From contig JANQOW010000079.1 of NCBI GenBank assembly GCA_028285595.1, positions 1-58,082 on the forward strand: a stretch of 58,082 nucleotides of DNA, given 5' to 3'. Made by a program: the position numbers and the translations under genes. Under the pieces are notes generated by a model. It ran no database searches. It saw only the letters and a program-made list of their open reading frames with translations, and was not told where the DNA came from. Shown here piece after piece: positions 43,285 through 51,881 of this stretch. Numbering within the stretch: the stretch's first letter is position 1; each line of letters begins with the position of its first letter. Source of the stretch: Hyphomicrobiales bacterium (GTDB lineage: Bacteria > Pseudomonadota > Alphaproteobacteria > Rhizobiales > CAJQND01).

Positions 43285-44277
43285 ATGAGCAAGACCTATG
43301 CAATCCTCGGCGGAGGAGGCTCCTTCGGCATCCACGCAGCATTTTATCTCCTCGATCATGCCAACCCCAACAAGGTGATCGGCATCGGCCGCAATCCGCT
43401 TCGGCCAGAGCCGTTTTCCCTGAACATTGAGGGGCGTGACGGCTATGAATATCACGCCCGGCACGTGACCCACGAGATGGACCTCTTGCTGGAGCTGCTC
43501 GACAAAGAAAAACCCGAAGTGATTGTCAATTTCGCCGCACAAGGTGAAGGCGCCGTGTCGTGGAAACACTCCTGGCGGTTTTTCGAAACCAACTCCATGG
43601 CACTCGCCCGGCTGACTGAGGAGTTGATGAGCAGAGACTGGCTGGAACACTTCATTCAGATCGGCACGTCTGAGATGTACGGTTCGGTTGATCGCGCGGT
43701 GACCGAAGATGAGCCCATCAAGCCCACAAGCCCCTATGCGGCGTCGAAGGTGGCCTATGACATGTACCTGATGTCGGTCAGTCAGTTCCTCAAGTTTCCC
43801 ATGACCATCATCCGGCCGTCCAACTGCTATTGCCCAGGCCAGCTTCTGCACCGGGTCATCCCCAAAGCCATTTGGGCCGGGCTCACCGGAAAGAAACTGC
43901 CGCTGCACGGGGGCGGAAAGGCAGAGAAGTCCTACATGCACGCCCGGGATCTGGGGCGGGCCATCCATCTGATCGCAGAGCGCGGGCCACACGGCGAGAT
44001 TTTCAACGCAGGACCGGTGAACCCGACCTCAATCCGCGAGGTGGTGGAGCGGTGTGCGGGAGCCTTGGACATTCCGTTTGAGCAGCTCTGCGAGGTCACA
44101 GAAGACCGTTTGGGGCAAGACTCCCGCTACTGGCTTGACTCCAGTGCGATCAAAGAAGCGGTCGGTTGGGAGCCGGAAGTGTCCTGGGACGAGGGTCTTG
44201 CTGAGATGGTGGACTGGGGCCGCCGTTATCTGGATGACATCCGCGATTGGCCCACAGACTACACGCTCAGGGCCTAG
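43285..44277 (+). CDS. Extended SDR, GDP-mannose 4,6-dehydratase-like
   Basis: 330-residue NAD(P)-dependent SDR. GGGGSFGIHAAFYLLDHA is the cofactor loop; IQIGTSEMYGSVDRAVTEDEPIKPTSPYAASKVAYD carries Ser/Thr, Glu and the Tyr-x3-Lys pair in the form typical of GDP-mannose or CDP-glucose dehydratases. RPSNCYCPGQLLHRVIPKA and the C-terminal DSRYWLDSSAIKEAVGWEPEV fit sugar binding. Last gene of the plus-strand run. It overlaps the convergent SDR gene by 11 bases at the 3' ends. Confidence 0.86.
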   Translation: MSKTYAILGGGGSFGIHAAFYLLDHANPNKVIGIGRNPLRPEPFSLNIEGRDGYEYHARHVTHEMDLLLELLDKEKPEVIVNFAAQGEGAVSWKHSWRFFETNSMALARLTEELMSRDWLEHFIQIGTSEMYGSVDRAVTEDEPIKPTSPYAASKVAYDMYLMSVSQFLKFPMTIIRPSNCYCPGQLLHRVIPKAIWAGLTGKKLPLHGGGKAEKSYMHARDLGRAIHLIAERGPHGEIFNAGPVNPTSIREVVERCAGALDIPFEQLCEVTEDRLGQDSRYWLDSSAIKEAVGWEPEVSWDEGLAEMVDWGRRYLDDIRDWPTDYTLRA

Positions 44278-45139
44278 GCTGCTGCGCGGCAAGAAAGCTT
44301 CGGACGCCATCCCGCCAGCTCGGCATGTCTCGCCCGAGCAGGGCTTCCAGCCGGGCGCACGATACCCTTGCGGAGCCAGACGGCAGAAGCGCATCTGCGC
44401 TCAGCACGTCGCTGGCGCGCGCCGGTTGGATCAGGGATGGCTCCAGGCCTTCTTGCTCCGCGATAAAGCTGGCAATGGCTTCATAGCTTGTCTCATCGCA
44501 CGCTGAGATCTGATAGATCCCTGTCTCGCCGCGGCTGAGTAACAATGTGGCAACCGCTTCCACGAACAGGTCCAGGAAAACCGGAGACACGGTGTAATCT
44601 GAAAACGGTGTTATGGGCTCGCCCGCTTTCAGGGCGCGCACCCAGCCTTGAAACAGCGCAAACTCAGCATCAACGATCTTGCTCGGCCGAATGATGGCAG
44701 CGTCACCGGAAAGACGCATGATCGCCTGCTCAGCTTCATGTTTCTGTTTGCCATAGGCGGTGTTGGGAAAAACCGGGTCAGCTTCTGCTGGACAGTCCAC
44801 GCTCATGTCGTGAACAGCCGTTGAGGAGAAGAACAAAACCCTTGAGCCCTTATCCAACGCCCACTCGGCGAGACGGCTGGGCGCTTCCACGTTGATTAGG
44901 CGCGTACGCTCCGGCTCGCGGGCACAGGTGGCCAGCTTCGTCTCCGCCGCAACAAGCGCGACCAGATCCGCAGAGGCAAGCGCGTCCAGCCCCTCCAAAG
45001 TCTCCAGATCAAGAAAAGTCCGGTCCGGCACGTTGGCCCGCCGGGTCGTGAGCGAGACGGTGCATCCGCGACACCGGAGAACACGCGCCAGTCCGCTGCC
45101 CAGAACGCTATCACCGCCTATGATTAAACAGTTCGGCAT
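44267..45139 (-). CDS. NAD-dependent sugar reductase/epimerase (extended SDR) on minus strand
   Basis: 290 residues. Cofactor motif LIIGGDSVLGSGLARVL, LFFSSTAVHDMS, and the catalytic TAYGKQKHEAEQ (Tyr-x3-Lys) are present; the overall size resembles dTDP-4-dehydrorhamnose reductase (RmlD). C-terminal IYQISACDETSYEAIASFI fits that group. The ATG at 45139 is chosen as the start because it opens the Rossmann strand; an earlier one overlaps the E1 beta gene. It follows the E1 beta/alpha pair on the same strand, so the three probably act on one sugar. Confidence 0.83.
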   Translation of the reverse strand: MPNCLIIGGDSVLGSGLARVLRCRGCTVSLTTRRANVPDRTFLDLETLEGLDALASADLVALVAAETKLATCAREPERTRLINVEAPSRLAEWALDKGSRVLFFSSTAVHDMSVDCPAEADPVFPNTAYGKQKHEAEQAIMRLSGDAAIIRPSKIVDAEFALFQGWVRALKAGEPITPFSDYTVSPVFLDLFVEAVATLLLSRGETGIYQISACDETSYEAIASFIAEQEGLEPSLIQPARASDVLSADALLPSGSARVSCARLEALLGRDMPSWRDGVRSFLAAQQPRP

Positions 45140-45167
45140 GTCATCGCGCTTGAGACGCTGTCCCCTA

Positions 45168-46226
45168 TCAATACGGCCCCGTGAAGGTGGGGTCCGGCAC
45201 ATCGCGCCAAGGCGTTACAGGCGGCGTGTCGTCGATCTGCCGGTCGCTTTCGCAGGCGCGGAGCGCCGCGCGGGCGATGTCGACTGCCCGCGGATAATAG
45301 AGATCAGCCAACGCCGGTGTTGTCGGCGAAGGGATCGGCGGCAAGCCAATGCGGATGGGTGGTTTTTTCAACGCAGAAAAGCCGTTCTCCACGACCGCTG
45401 CAACCACCTCCGCGGCGGCGCCAAACTCAACGTGACTGGTGTCGGACACCACCAATCTGCCGGTCTTCTCAACCGATGCGCAGACTGTTTCATGATCGAT
45501 GGGCGTCAGCGTGCGCATGTCGATCACTTCTGCCTCTATGCCAACGTCCGCCAGCAGATCAGCGGCGCGCATGCTCTCCAGTGCCATGTAGGAGAAGCCG
45601 GCAAGCGTCACATCTTTCCCGGGCCGCAGCACTTTTGCCCCGTCCAGCGGGGTCCTGCTCAGGCCTTCTGGAACATGGCCGGTCAATCCATAGAGCCAAC
45701 GGTGTTCAAAGATCAGCACCGGGGCGTCGTCATAGACGGCGGAGACCAACATGCCTTTGGCATCTTGGGCGGTGGCCGGCATCACCACTTTCAGTCCGGG
45801 AATATGGGCAAACAAGGATTGCAGCGATTGGGAGTGCTGAGGGCCCTGCCCCCACCCGCGCCCGATAATCAGCCGAACGGTCAGGGGCGCACGCATCTTG
45901 CCCCCGTACATGTAGTGCCACTTTGCCGCCTGATTAATGAGCGTCTCCATAGAGAGAACCGCAAAGTCGACCCGCATGTGGATGAGGATGGGGCGCAGGC
46001 CCGAGACCGCCGCCCCGAGCGCCACGCCGGTCATGCCCCCTTCGGACGCCGGCATATCCAGGACCCTGTCTGCGCCGAATTCTTCAACAAGCCCTTTTGT
46101 TGAGCCAAAGATACCGGTTGGCCCCGGAACCCCCAAGCCCAGCAGATAGACGTCCGGGTCGGCCGCAAGGCACTCCGCCTGCGCCTCCCGCAGGGCTTCA
46201 GCATAGGTCAGCAAACGTTCCGTCAT
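45168..46226 (-). CDS. ThDP-dependent 2-oxo acid dehydrogenase-like E1, beta subunit
   Basis: 352-residue beta subunit of a two-component thiamine diphosphate enzyme (pyruvate/branched-chain dehydrogenase E1 type). Motifs: TYAEALREAQAECLAADPDVYLLG, MPASEGGMTGVALGAAVSGLRPI (with the conserved Glu that activates ThDP), WGQGPQHSQSLQSLFAHIPGLKVVMPAT and the C-terminal transketolase-C part. No E2 or E3 gene is nearby, so it is unlikely to feed a normal 2-oxo acid complex. Lying between sugar genes, it may transfer a two-carbon unit to a sugar. ATGA overlap with the alpha subunit. Confidence 0.87.
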   Translation of the reverse strand: MTERLLTYAEALREAQAECLAADPDVYLLGLGVPGPTGIFGSTKGLVEEFGADRVLDMPASEGGMTGVALGAAVSGLRPILIHMRVDFAVLSMETLINQAAKWHYMYGGKMRAPLTVRLIIGRGWGQGPQHSQSLQSLFAHIPGLKVVMPATAQDAKGMLVSAVYDDAPVLIFEHRWLYGLTGHVPEGLSRTPLDGAKVLRPGKDVTLAGFSYMALESMRAADLLADVGIEAEVIDMRTLTPIDHETVCASVEKTGRLVVSDTSHVEFGAAAEVVAAVVENGFSALKKPPIRIGLPPIPSPTTPALADLYYPRAVDIARAALRACESDRQIDDTPPVTPWRDVPDPTFTGPY

Positions 46227-47236
46227 GCGCCCGCTCCTGCACCGCTTGGATAAATGAACGTGCTGAGTTCTTCGGCTGCCGGAAAGGCGGACGCTTTGGC
46301 GAACGCAAAGGCGGCATCGACTTCCGCGCTGATGTCGCCCCGCACGTCGGCAATCATGGCATCGGTCAGATCACCACTCTCAAGCAGCCTCGCCTCAAAA
46401 CCGGCGACCGGGCACTTCTCGGCCCAGGCGTCGATTTCCTTTGGATCCCGGTAGCCCAAATTGCCATCTTCGTTCGGGCCCACATGCTCTTTCAGGCGAT
46501 AGGTGTCCAGCTCGATCAAGCTGGGACCGGACCCGGCTCTTGCCCGCTCAACTGCCGTCTTGGCGAGCTGCCAAACTTCATCCACATCGTTGCCGTCCCC
46601 GTGCAGGCCGAGCATACCGTGGGCAGATGCCAGTTCGTGAATGGCCCTGGGCGGCTGGCGAACTTCCAGAGGGGTGTGCACAGAATAGAGATTGTTCTCG
46701 CACACAAAGATCACCGGCAGTTTTTCAACGCCGGCATAGTTCATGGCTTCGTGGAACGCCCCTTCTTCGGTGGCGCCATCCCCGAAATAGATCACGCACA
46801 GGCGATCTTCCTTCCGCCGCTTCATGGCCCATGCCATTCCAACACCAACAGAGATCGTGCTCGCCAGAATCGGGGCGGAACCCATAAAGCCGGCGTCCAG
46901 GTCCACCAGATGCTGGCTGCCGCCTTTGCCGGCGGCGCACCCGGTTGCACGGCCATACAGTTCAGCAATCATGGCGTTCACATCACCGCCCTTAGCGATG
47001 TAGTGGCCATGACTGCGGTGAGCGGAGAACACAGCATCGCTTTGTTGCAAATGCGCAGACACACCCACCGGCGGCGCCTCCTGCCCGATGCAAATGTGGG
47101 TGGGGCAACGCATCTCCTGTTCACGGTACCGCGCGACGATCTCTTCTTCGATCAGCCGAATGCGCAACAGCTCCCGATACATGGCCAACCGCGTGGCGGC
47201 TGGTGCGGCAGAGCTTTCTGGCGCGGTGGTATCCAC
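46223..47236 (-). CDS. ThDP-dependent 2-oxo acid dehydrogenase-like E1, alpha subunit
   Basis: 337-residue alpha subunit. The ThDP-binding motif is GDGATEEGAFHEAMN...ENN (GDGx...NN), with HRSHGHYIAKGGD and the MGSAPILASTISVGVGMAWA block upstream, as in pyruvate dehydrogenase E1 alpha. GTG start at 47236 with AAGGAG upstream. It is first in a three-gene minus-strand unit (alpha, beta, SDR) divergent from the glycosyltransferase-like gene. Its partner is the overlapping beta gene. Role in sugar modification is inferred from location and from the missing E2/E3. Confidence 0.87.
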   Translation of the reverse strand: MDTTAPESSAAPAATRLAMYRELLRIRLIEEEIVARYREQEMRCPTHICIGQEAPPVGVSAHLQQSDAVFSAHRSHGHYIAKGGDVNAMIAELYGRATGCAAGKGGSQHLVDLDAGFMGSAPILASTISVGVGMAWAMKRRKEDRLCVIYFGDGATEEGAFHEAMNYAGVEKLPVIFVCENNLYSVHTPLEVRQPPRAIHELASAHGMLGLHGDGNDVDEVWQLAKTAVERARAGSGPSLIELDTYRLKEHVGPNEDGNLGYRDPKEIDAWAEKCPVAGFEARLLESGDLTDAMIADVRGDISAEVDAAFAFAKASAFPAAEELSTFIYPSGAGAGA

Positions 47237-47442
47237 TCTGATTCTCCTTGGAAGTAAACTGCGAACGCAGAAACGGCCACAACGACCTCACGTTATGACG
47301 TCTAGGCTGACATATTGTGGATGTATATGCTTTGCCCGCATCTAAATGTCCATCGTAACACGCAACATCTTGACCGGATAAGAGCGGGCTTTGTAAGGAC
47401 GAAAGACACTCGTCTCACGTGGGCGAATCACTAGACGACTGA

Positions 47443-48639
47443 ATGAGGGCGGAGTTGTTTCACAAGAGCTCAGTTTCGGACAACATGATCTGTCGCGATA
47501 TTGGCCGCACAGCTCTCCGTCCGTTTGTGATCAAGGCCTCCTTACGAGAGACATCCCTTGGGGACTTTTTGACCAAGCTGATTTTCCTGGCCACGCTCAA
47601 AAACCAGTTTGACTACGGAGAAATCGAGCTGCGTTACCGCGACGTCCGACCCTACAGCTCAGAAGTGGTCTCGATCGTTCCCGGCATAGACCGCGCCATA
47701 CCGATCCGCTGGCACATACCGCGCTGGGCCCGTCTCGGATTGCCGGACACCCGATTGTGGCACCACATTGCCCGTTCGATTGATGGGAACAAGGGAAGTT
47801 GGGGATCGTTTTGCGATCTTTATCCCACCGATTGGATGGTCAATCCGCGCGCGCTCCATGCTCTCCCCAATCCCGTGCGCCTGAAGATTCCGGCCGAGCA
47901 CGAGCAGCGTTTGGCCGATCAGTTGCAACGGCTCGGTGCGAACCCAGACCGTTGGCTTGCGGTGGTGCACTATCGGGCCAGCACATATCTCACGAAACGC
48001 AAGGGACAGCTCAGAAACGGGAACCCTAGCGCGCAGCTCGAACTCATTTCACACATCATCGAGAGGCTGGGCGGGCAAGCTGTCCTACTGGGGCACCCGG
48101 AGTTGGAAGCTTTCCCGGAGCGGGCGAACTTTATTGATCTGAGCCGAATCAAGGACTCCTTCCTGCTTCAGGCCTTCGCCTGCAGCAAAGCGCGGTTTCT
48201 CATCGCCGGCCCCTCCGGGCCCTTAAACCTTGGATGGGGCTTTCAAATCCCAACCGGGCTGGTGGATGCATCAGACGGGGTTGGGGGTTGGGGATCGTGT
48301 GAGCAGGTTATCCTCACCCACGAAGTGACAACTCCAGAGGGCAAGCGGCTGCAGAACAGAGCCTTGTTCGAAAACGGATTGCTCGACTACCCGGTGTTGC
48401 GTGACAAGATCCGGGCGGGCGAGCCCTATCAGGTGCGCAAGAACTCCGCCGAAGAGCTGATTGCCGTAGCCAACCATCTTTATGATGCATCCAGCAGAAC
48501 GACAGGGTGGAGAACGTCATCGACCGAAGTTGGCGGTCCAAAGCCAAATCACATTGTTTGGCCACCGCAAACATCGGAAAATCTGACATTTTTTGATGAG
48601 AGGCTGGACCTTCACAGCTCTACCACTGTGGATGCCTAG
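47443..48639 (+). CDS. Glycosyltransferase-like protein (TIGR04372-type)
   Basis: 398 residues. The middle and C-terminal parts resemble a family of putative glycosyltransferases in polysaccharide loci, with a GT-B-like Rossmann half: WLAVVHYRASTYLTKRKGQLRNGN, then LELISHIIERLGGQAVLLGHPE and a donor-site-like ARFLIAGPSGPLNLGWGFQIPTG. No signal peptide. The N-terminal ~120 residues are not recognised. The ATG at 47443 is used; one at 47485 is also possible. It stands alone on the plus strand between the E1 unit and the sulfotransferase. Donor and acceptor unknown. Confidence 0.6.
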   Translation: MRAELFHKSSVSDNMICRDIGRTALRPFVIKASLRETSLGDFLTKLIFLATLKNQFDYGEIELRYRDVRPYSSEVVSIVPGIDRAIPIRWHIPRWARLGLPDTRLWHHIARSIDGNKGSWGSFCDLYPTDWMVNPRALHALPNPVRLKIPAEHEQRLADQLQRLGANPDRWLAVVHYRASTYLTKRKGQLRNGNPSAQLELISHIIERLGGQAVLLGHPELEAFPERANFIDLSRIKDSFLLQAFACSKARFLIAGPSGPLNLGWGFQIPTGLVDASDGVGGWGSCEQVILTHEVTTPEGKRLQNRALFENGLLDYPVLRDKIRAGEPYQVRKNSAEELIAVANHLYDASSRTTGWRTSSTEVGGPKPNHIVWPPQTSENLTFFDERLDLHSSTTVDA

Positions 48640-48651
48640 AATATGGTTCCG

Positions 48652-49593
48652 CTAATGCCTTCTGCGGTCGGCTAACGTTTCTGCGAACACGAACAGCTCG
48701 CAATCATAAACGCTCAATCGCTCCACACTCCGCATGACGTCGTCGGTAAACACATGCGTTTCGTCAGATCCGTCCCGGCGTTTCTCAATCAGGTATTTGG
48801 TTTCGTTCTGACGTCTGATCGGAGCCACGTAGGGCACGTTGCACTGCGCTAAGATCTTCTGTAGTTCGGCTTCCAGCGTCCGCGAAAAACCCACATAGTC
48901 CAGGTCCGCAAGATTTTGCTTGGCTTGCTCCAGCCTGACACGCCATTGCGCATCGTCGGTCGGAACGCTCATGTCGCCACTCACTGCCCGCACCGTGAAA
49001 TTGTTGAATATGTGATGGAAGCGAGGGTCCTCACTGCGCAGATAGACATCGAGAGGCTGCTGGGCGGCAGCAACAAAAACGTCATACATATCCCTGGGAA
49101 TCTTGTTCACCGGATGATTGCGCATATAGAGGCATAAGGATTTCATCCGCTCCACGGGTTCGCGCAGCATCGTGAAGGTGAAAGCCGATGGATGTTTTCG
49201 GACCTTCTTCATCGCTTGCCAAGAGAAATGCCCAGAGACGAAGCGACACTTTCTGGCCTCCACGATAGCTTCTTCGGTGAGCGGCTTATTCGGATCGTAT
49301 TCCCAGATCCTTGCTGCGTGGCGCGACCGAAACGACCCAATGCACGCCTCCAAATAGCTGCGAACCGTACTGCCGCCGGTTTTTGGAAGATGGAGAAAGA
49401 TGATCTGACGCGGCCCGTCCTTCGTCATAAGCTGCGCACGAATTTCGCGCAGCCGAGTGCCGGCTCGCATCTGGGCAAACTGCGTCACAAAGCGATGGTA
49501 GGGTACGAGATTGTTTTTCTCGAGCGGCTTGGTTCGTTTGTCGATGCTCATAAACGATATACCGGAAGTTTTTTTCGCCCACCGACTTTTCAT
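48652..49593 (-). CDS. Sulfotransferase-family protein
   Basis: 313 residues, P-loop sulfotransferase related to heparan-sulfate 2-O and carbohydrate sulfotransferases. The PAPS 5'-phosphosulfate loop is IFLHLPKTGGSTVRSYL, and the 3'-phosphate loop is around AFTFTMLREPVERMKSL. It transfers sulfate to a hydroxyl, probably of a cell-surface glycan given the sugar locus. The start may be the ATG at 49551 rather than 49593. It faces the glycosyltransferase-like gene with only 12 bases between the stops. Confidence 0.83.
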   Translation of the reverse strand: MKSRWAKKTSGISFMSIDKRTKPLEKNNLVPYHRFVTQFAQMRAGTRLREIRAQLMTKDGPRQIIFLHLPKTGGSTVRSYLEACIGSFRSRHAARIWEYDPNKPLTEEAIVEARKCRFVSGHFSWQAMKKVRKHPSAFTFTMLREPVERMKSLCLYMRNHPVNKIPRDMYDVFVAAAQQPLDVYLRSEDPRFHHIFNNFTVRAVSGDMSVPTDDAQWRVRLEQAKQNLADLDYVGFSRTLEAELQKILAQCNVPYVAPIRRQNETKYLIEKRRDGSDETHVFTDDVMRSVERLSVYDCELFVFAETLADRRRH

Positions 49594-49818
49594 CCGAAAG
49601 CACCCCTTACTGTCAGGGACCCTCTCTAGGTCGGCACGCCACTCTTAAGGCATATGTGCTGATTCTGTGCCTCATGTTTGTGGCCCGGCGAACCGGATTG
49701 TTTGAGATGGACGTCCAGCAGAAAAGCCAGAGCCGAAAAGCCAGCTAATTTGGTTGTGAAGACCTCAGGAAAGTGCCATCAAGCAGGCTTCTGCCGCTCA
49801 AGCCCGACATCCCATCCC

Positions 49819-51843
49819 ATGCATGCAAAACGTGAAACAGAAGCCCTTGTGCCTGCCCGGCAATACAGACCGGAGATCGATGGACTGAGGGCAATCGCCG
49901 TCTTGTCTGTGGTTCTGTTTCACGCCGAGCTCACCGTTTTTTCGGGCGGTTTTGTTGGGGTGGATGTTTTCTTCGTGATTTCGGGATACCTGATTTCACG
50001 CAATATTCTGGAGGACATTGAAGCCAAGCGATTTACGCTCCGTTCGTTCTACGTCTCAAGGTTCAAGCGCCTGCTGCCAGCGTTTCTTTTCGCGATTCTG
50101 CTTACATTTATCTTGGGCGCACTCATTCTTTCGCCATCGCATTTTTTGGAACTTGGCAAAACCACCGTCAATGCAACACTATCGCTGTCCAACATCCACT
50201 TTTGGCAAGACGCTGATTACTTTGCCATCGATAGTCAGTACGTGCCGCTATTGCACACATGGTCATTGTCTGTCGAAGAGCAATTCTATGCGATTTGGCC
50301 TCTCTTCCTCTTGGCCTGCCTGACCTACGCCAGTCGGAGAGTTTTGCTGTGGCTTTTGTTTGCCATTGGTGCAGCTTCACTTGCCGCGGCCGTGTGGGTG
50401 TTTGACGTTGACCGCACGGCAGGGTTCTACCTGATGCCGTTTCGCATGTTTGAGTTTTGCATTGGCGCTTTGTGTCTGTGGTTTGAGCGCCGCAAGACGC
50501 AATCGGTTGCCGTGGCCGAGAGTTCCGTTCTTCTGGGGTATTTCGCAATTGCGATCTCGGTCTTCACCTTCGATCAAAGCACCCCCTTTCCCAGCTACTA
50601 CGCCCTTCTCCCCTGCATCGGGACGGCGCTGATCATCGTTTATGGAGGGGCGAGATTCTCTGGCGCCCCGCTACGCACGTCGTTGGCCGTTGGGATCGGC
50701 TTGATCTCCTATTCGCTCTATCTCTTTCACTGGCCCTTTCTTGTTTACGCCAAGTACATCAAGTTCGGACCTCTCACGCCCGCGGAAACCAGCGCGGCGA
50801 TCGCACTAGCGGTTGGGGTTTCGATATTCTCTTTCTATGTGGTTGAGCGACCCTTCCGCCGTCTCAGCCTGTTCGGCAGCGCTATTCGTCCAACGAGCTT
50901 CATCATTGGCACACTGAGCGTTGCCCTTTTCGCCGTTACTTTGGGGGGACATGTCTGGGGCGGCAAGGGGTGGAAGTTTCGCGTTGACCGCCCGGCCCGC
51001 GTGTTGCTGTGGCATGCCAGTTTCGACGTAAGCTCGCCCTGCCGCGCGCCGAGCGAAGCGCTGAAGCCCATCGGGGTTCAGTGTCTCATCGGGGCGCCCA
51101 CGCAAGACAACAAGCCCGATGTCTTTCTCCTGGGTGACAGTCATGTGGAACACTGGATCCCTGGACTGGATGCCTATTTTGCTCAGAAGAACCTCTCGGC
51201 GGCTTGGGCCGGCAAGAGCGCTGCGCTGCCGTTTGTCATCGGGCGCAGCATGCGGACCTGGGGACCGGGCGACTACTCCTATGACAAGGTGTTTGAGTAT
51301 ATCAGGCAATCCAAACCCAAGCTCGTCGTGTTAGGCAGCCGCTGGGGCGCATATGCTCACGCGAGCAGACCGGACGGAGCCGCCATCTGGTATGAGCTCG
51401 ATGAGCCCGGGAACGCCACACCGGAGGCCTCTCAGAAAGCCATGGCGCGCGCGGCGAGCGAAACATTCAAATTTCTAGAGCGCATTGGCACCAAGGTGGT
51501 GTTCTTGGGTCAGGTTCCACTCGCAGGTTATGACGTGATTGCCTGCCTGACGCGCCCAAAATTGCTGCCGTTTGCGAAAGGCGACAGGACCTGCAATGGC
51601 TTCAGTGCTGATTGGGTCAACTCCCGGGATCGCCTAGCCAAGAACCTGTTTACGCCCCTAACTGAGGCTCACGACAACGTCACGTACGTGGACATAGCCA
51701 ACGTTCTTTGTGACGAAAGCGTCTGCCATAAGACGCGGGACGGCACCGTCCTCTACCGGGATGACGATCACCTGAGTTTTAAAGGATCGATTTTGTTGAC
51801 CCAGCAGAACCTTGCTGAAACAATCGATAATCTGCTCGAGTGA
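49819..51843 (+). CDS. AT3-SGNH membrane acyltransferase (OafA/YrhL type)
   Basis: 674-residue O-acetyltransferase. Residues ~20-350 form the AT3 membrane domain with about ten helices, opening with RPEIDGLRAIAVLSVVLFHAE and VDVFFVISGYLIS. The periplasmic C-terminal SGNH domain has the nucleophile in LLGDSHVEHW and the catalytic DDDHLSFKGS near the end. It acetylates surface polysaccharides such as O-antigen or capsule. The ATG at 49819 starts the homologous region; an in-frame ATG at 49678 would add 47 residues unlike the family. It lies next to the sulfotransferase, so both may decorate the same glycan. Confidence 0.88.
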   Translation: MHAKRETEALVPARQYRPEIDGLRAIAVLSVVLFHAELTVFSGGFVGVDVFFVISGYLISRNILEDIEAKRFTLRSFYVSRFKRLLPAFLFAILLTFILGALILSPSHFLELGKTTVNATLSLSNIHFWQDADYFAIDSQYVPLLHTWSLSVEEQFYAIWPLFLLACLTYASRRVLLWLLFAIGAASLAAAVWVFDVDRTAGFYLMPFRMFEFCIGALCLWFERRKTQSVAVAESSVLLGYFAIAISVFTFDQSTPFPSYYALLPCIGTALIIVYGGARFSGAPLRTSLAVGIGLISYSLYLFHWPFLVYAKYIKFGPLTPAETSAAIALAVGVSIFSFYVVERPFRRLSLFGSAIRPTSFIIGTLSVALFAVTLGGHVWGGKGWKFRVDRPARVLLWHASFDVSSPCRAPSEALKPIGVQCLIGAPTQDNKPDVFLLGDSHVEHWIPGLDAYFAQKNLSAAWAGKSAALPFVIGRSMRTWGPGDYSYDKVFEYIRQSKPKLVVLGSRWGAYAHASRPDGAAIWYELDEPGNATPEASQKAMARAASETFKFLERIGTKVVFLGQVPLAGYDVIACLTRPKLLPFAKGDRTCNGFSADWVNSRDRLAKNLFTPLTEAHDNVTYVDIANVLCDESVCHKTRDGTVLYRDDDHLSFKGSILLTQQNLAETIDNLLE

Positions 51844-51881
51844 TAGCCGTTTGTTTCAGGTCCCGGCAGTGTGCGGTCGGG

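Noticed and set aside
44892-46103. 403-codon plus-strand frame across the SDR and E1 beta genes
   Set aside because: It spans two genes with intact motifs on the other strand and has an Arg/Pro/Gly-rich, non-protein-like composition.
46097-47257. 386-codon plus-strand frame opposite E1 alpha
   Set aside because: E1 alpha on the minus strand has a full ThDP motif; this frame is its complement.
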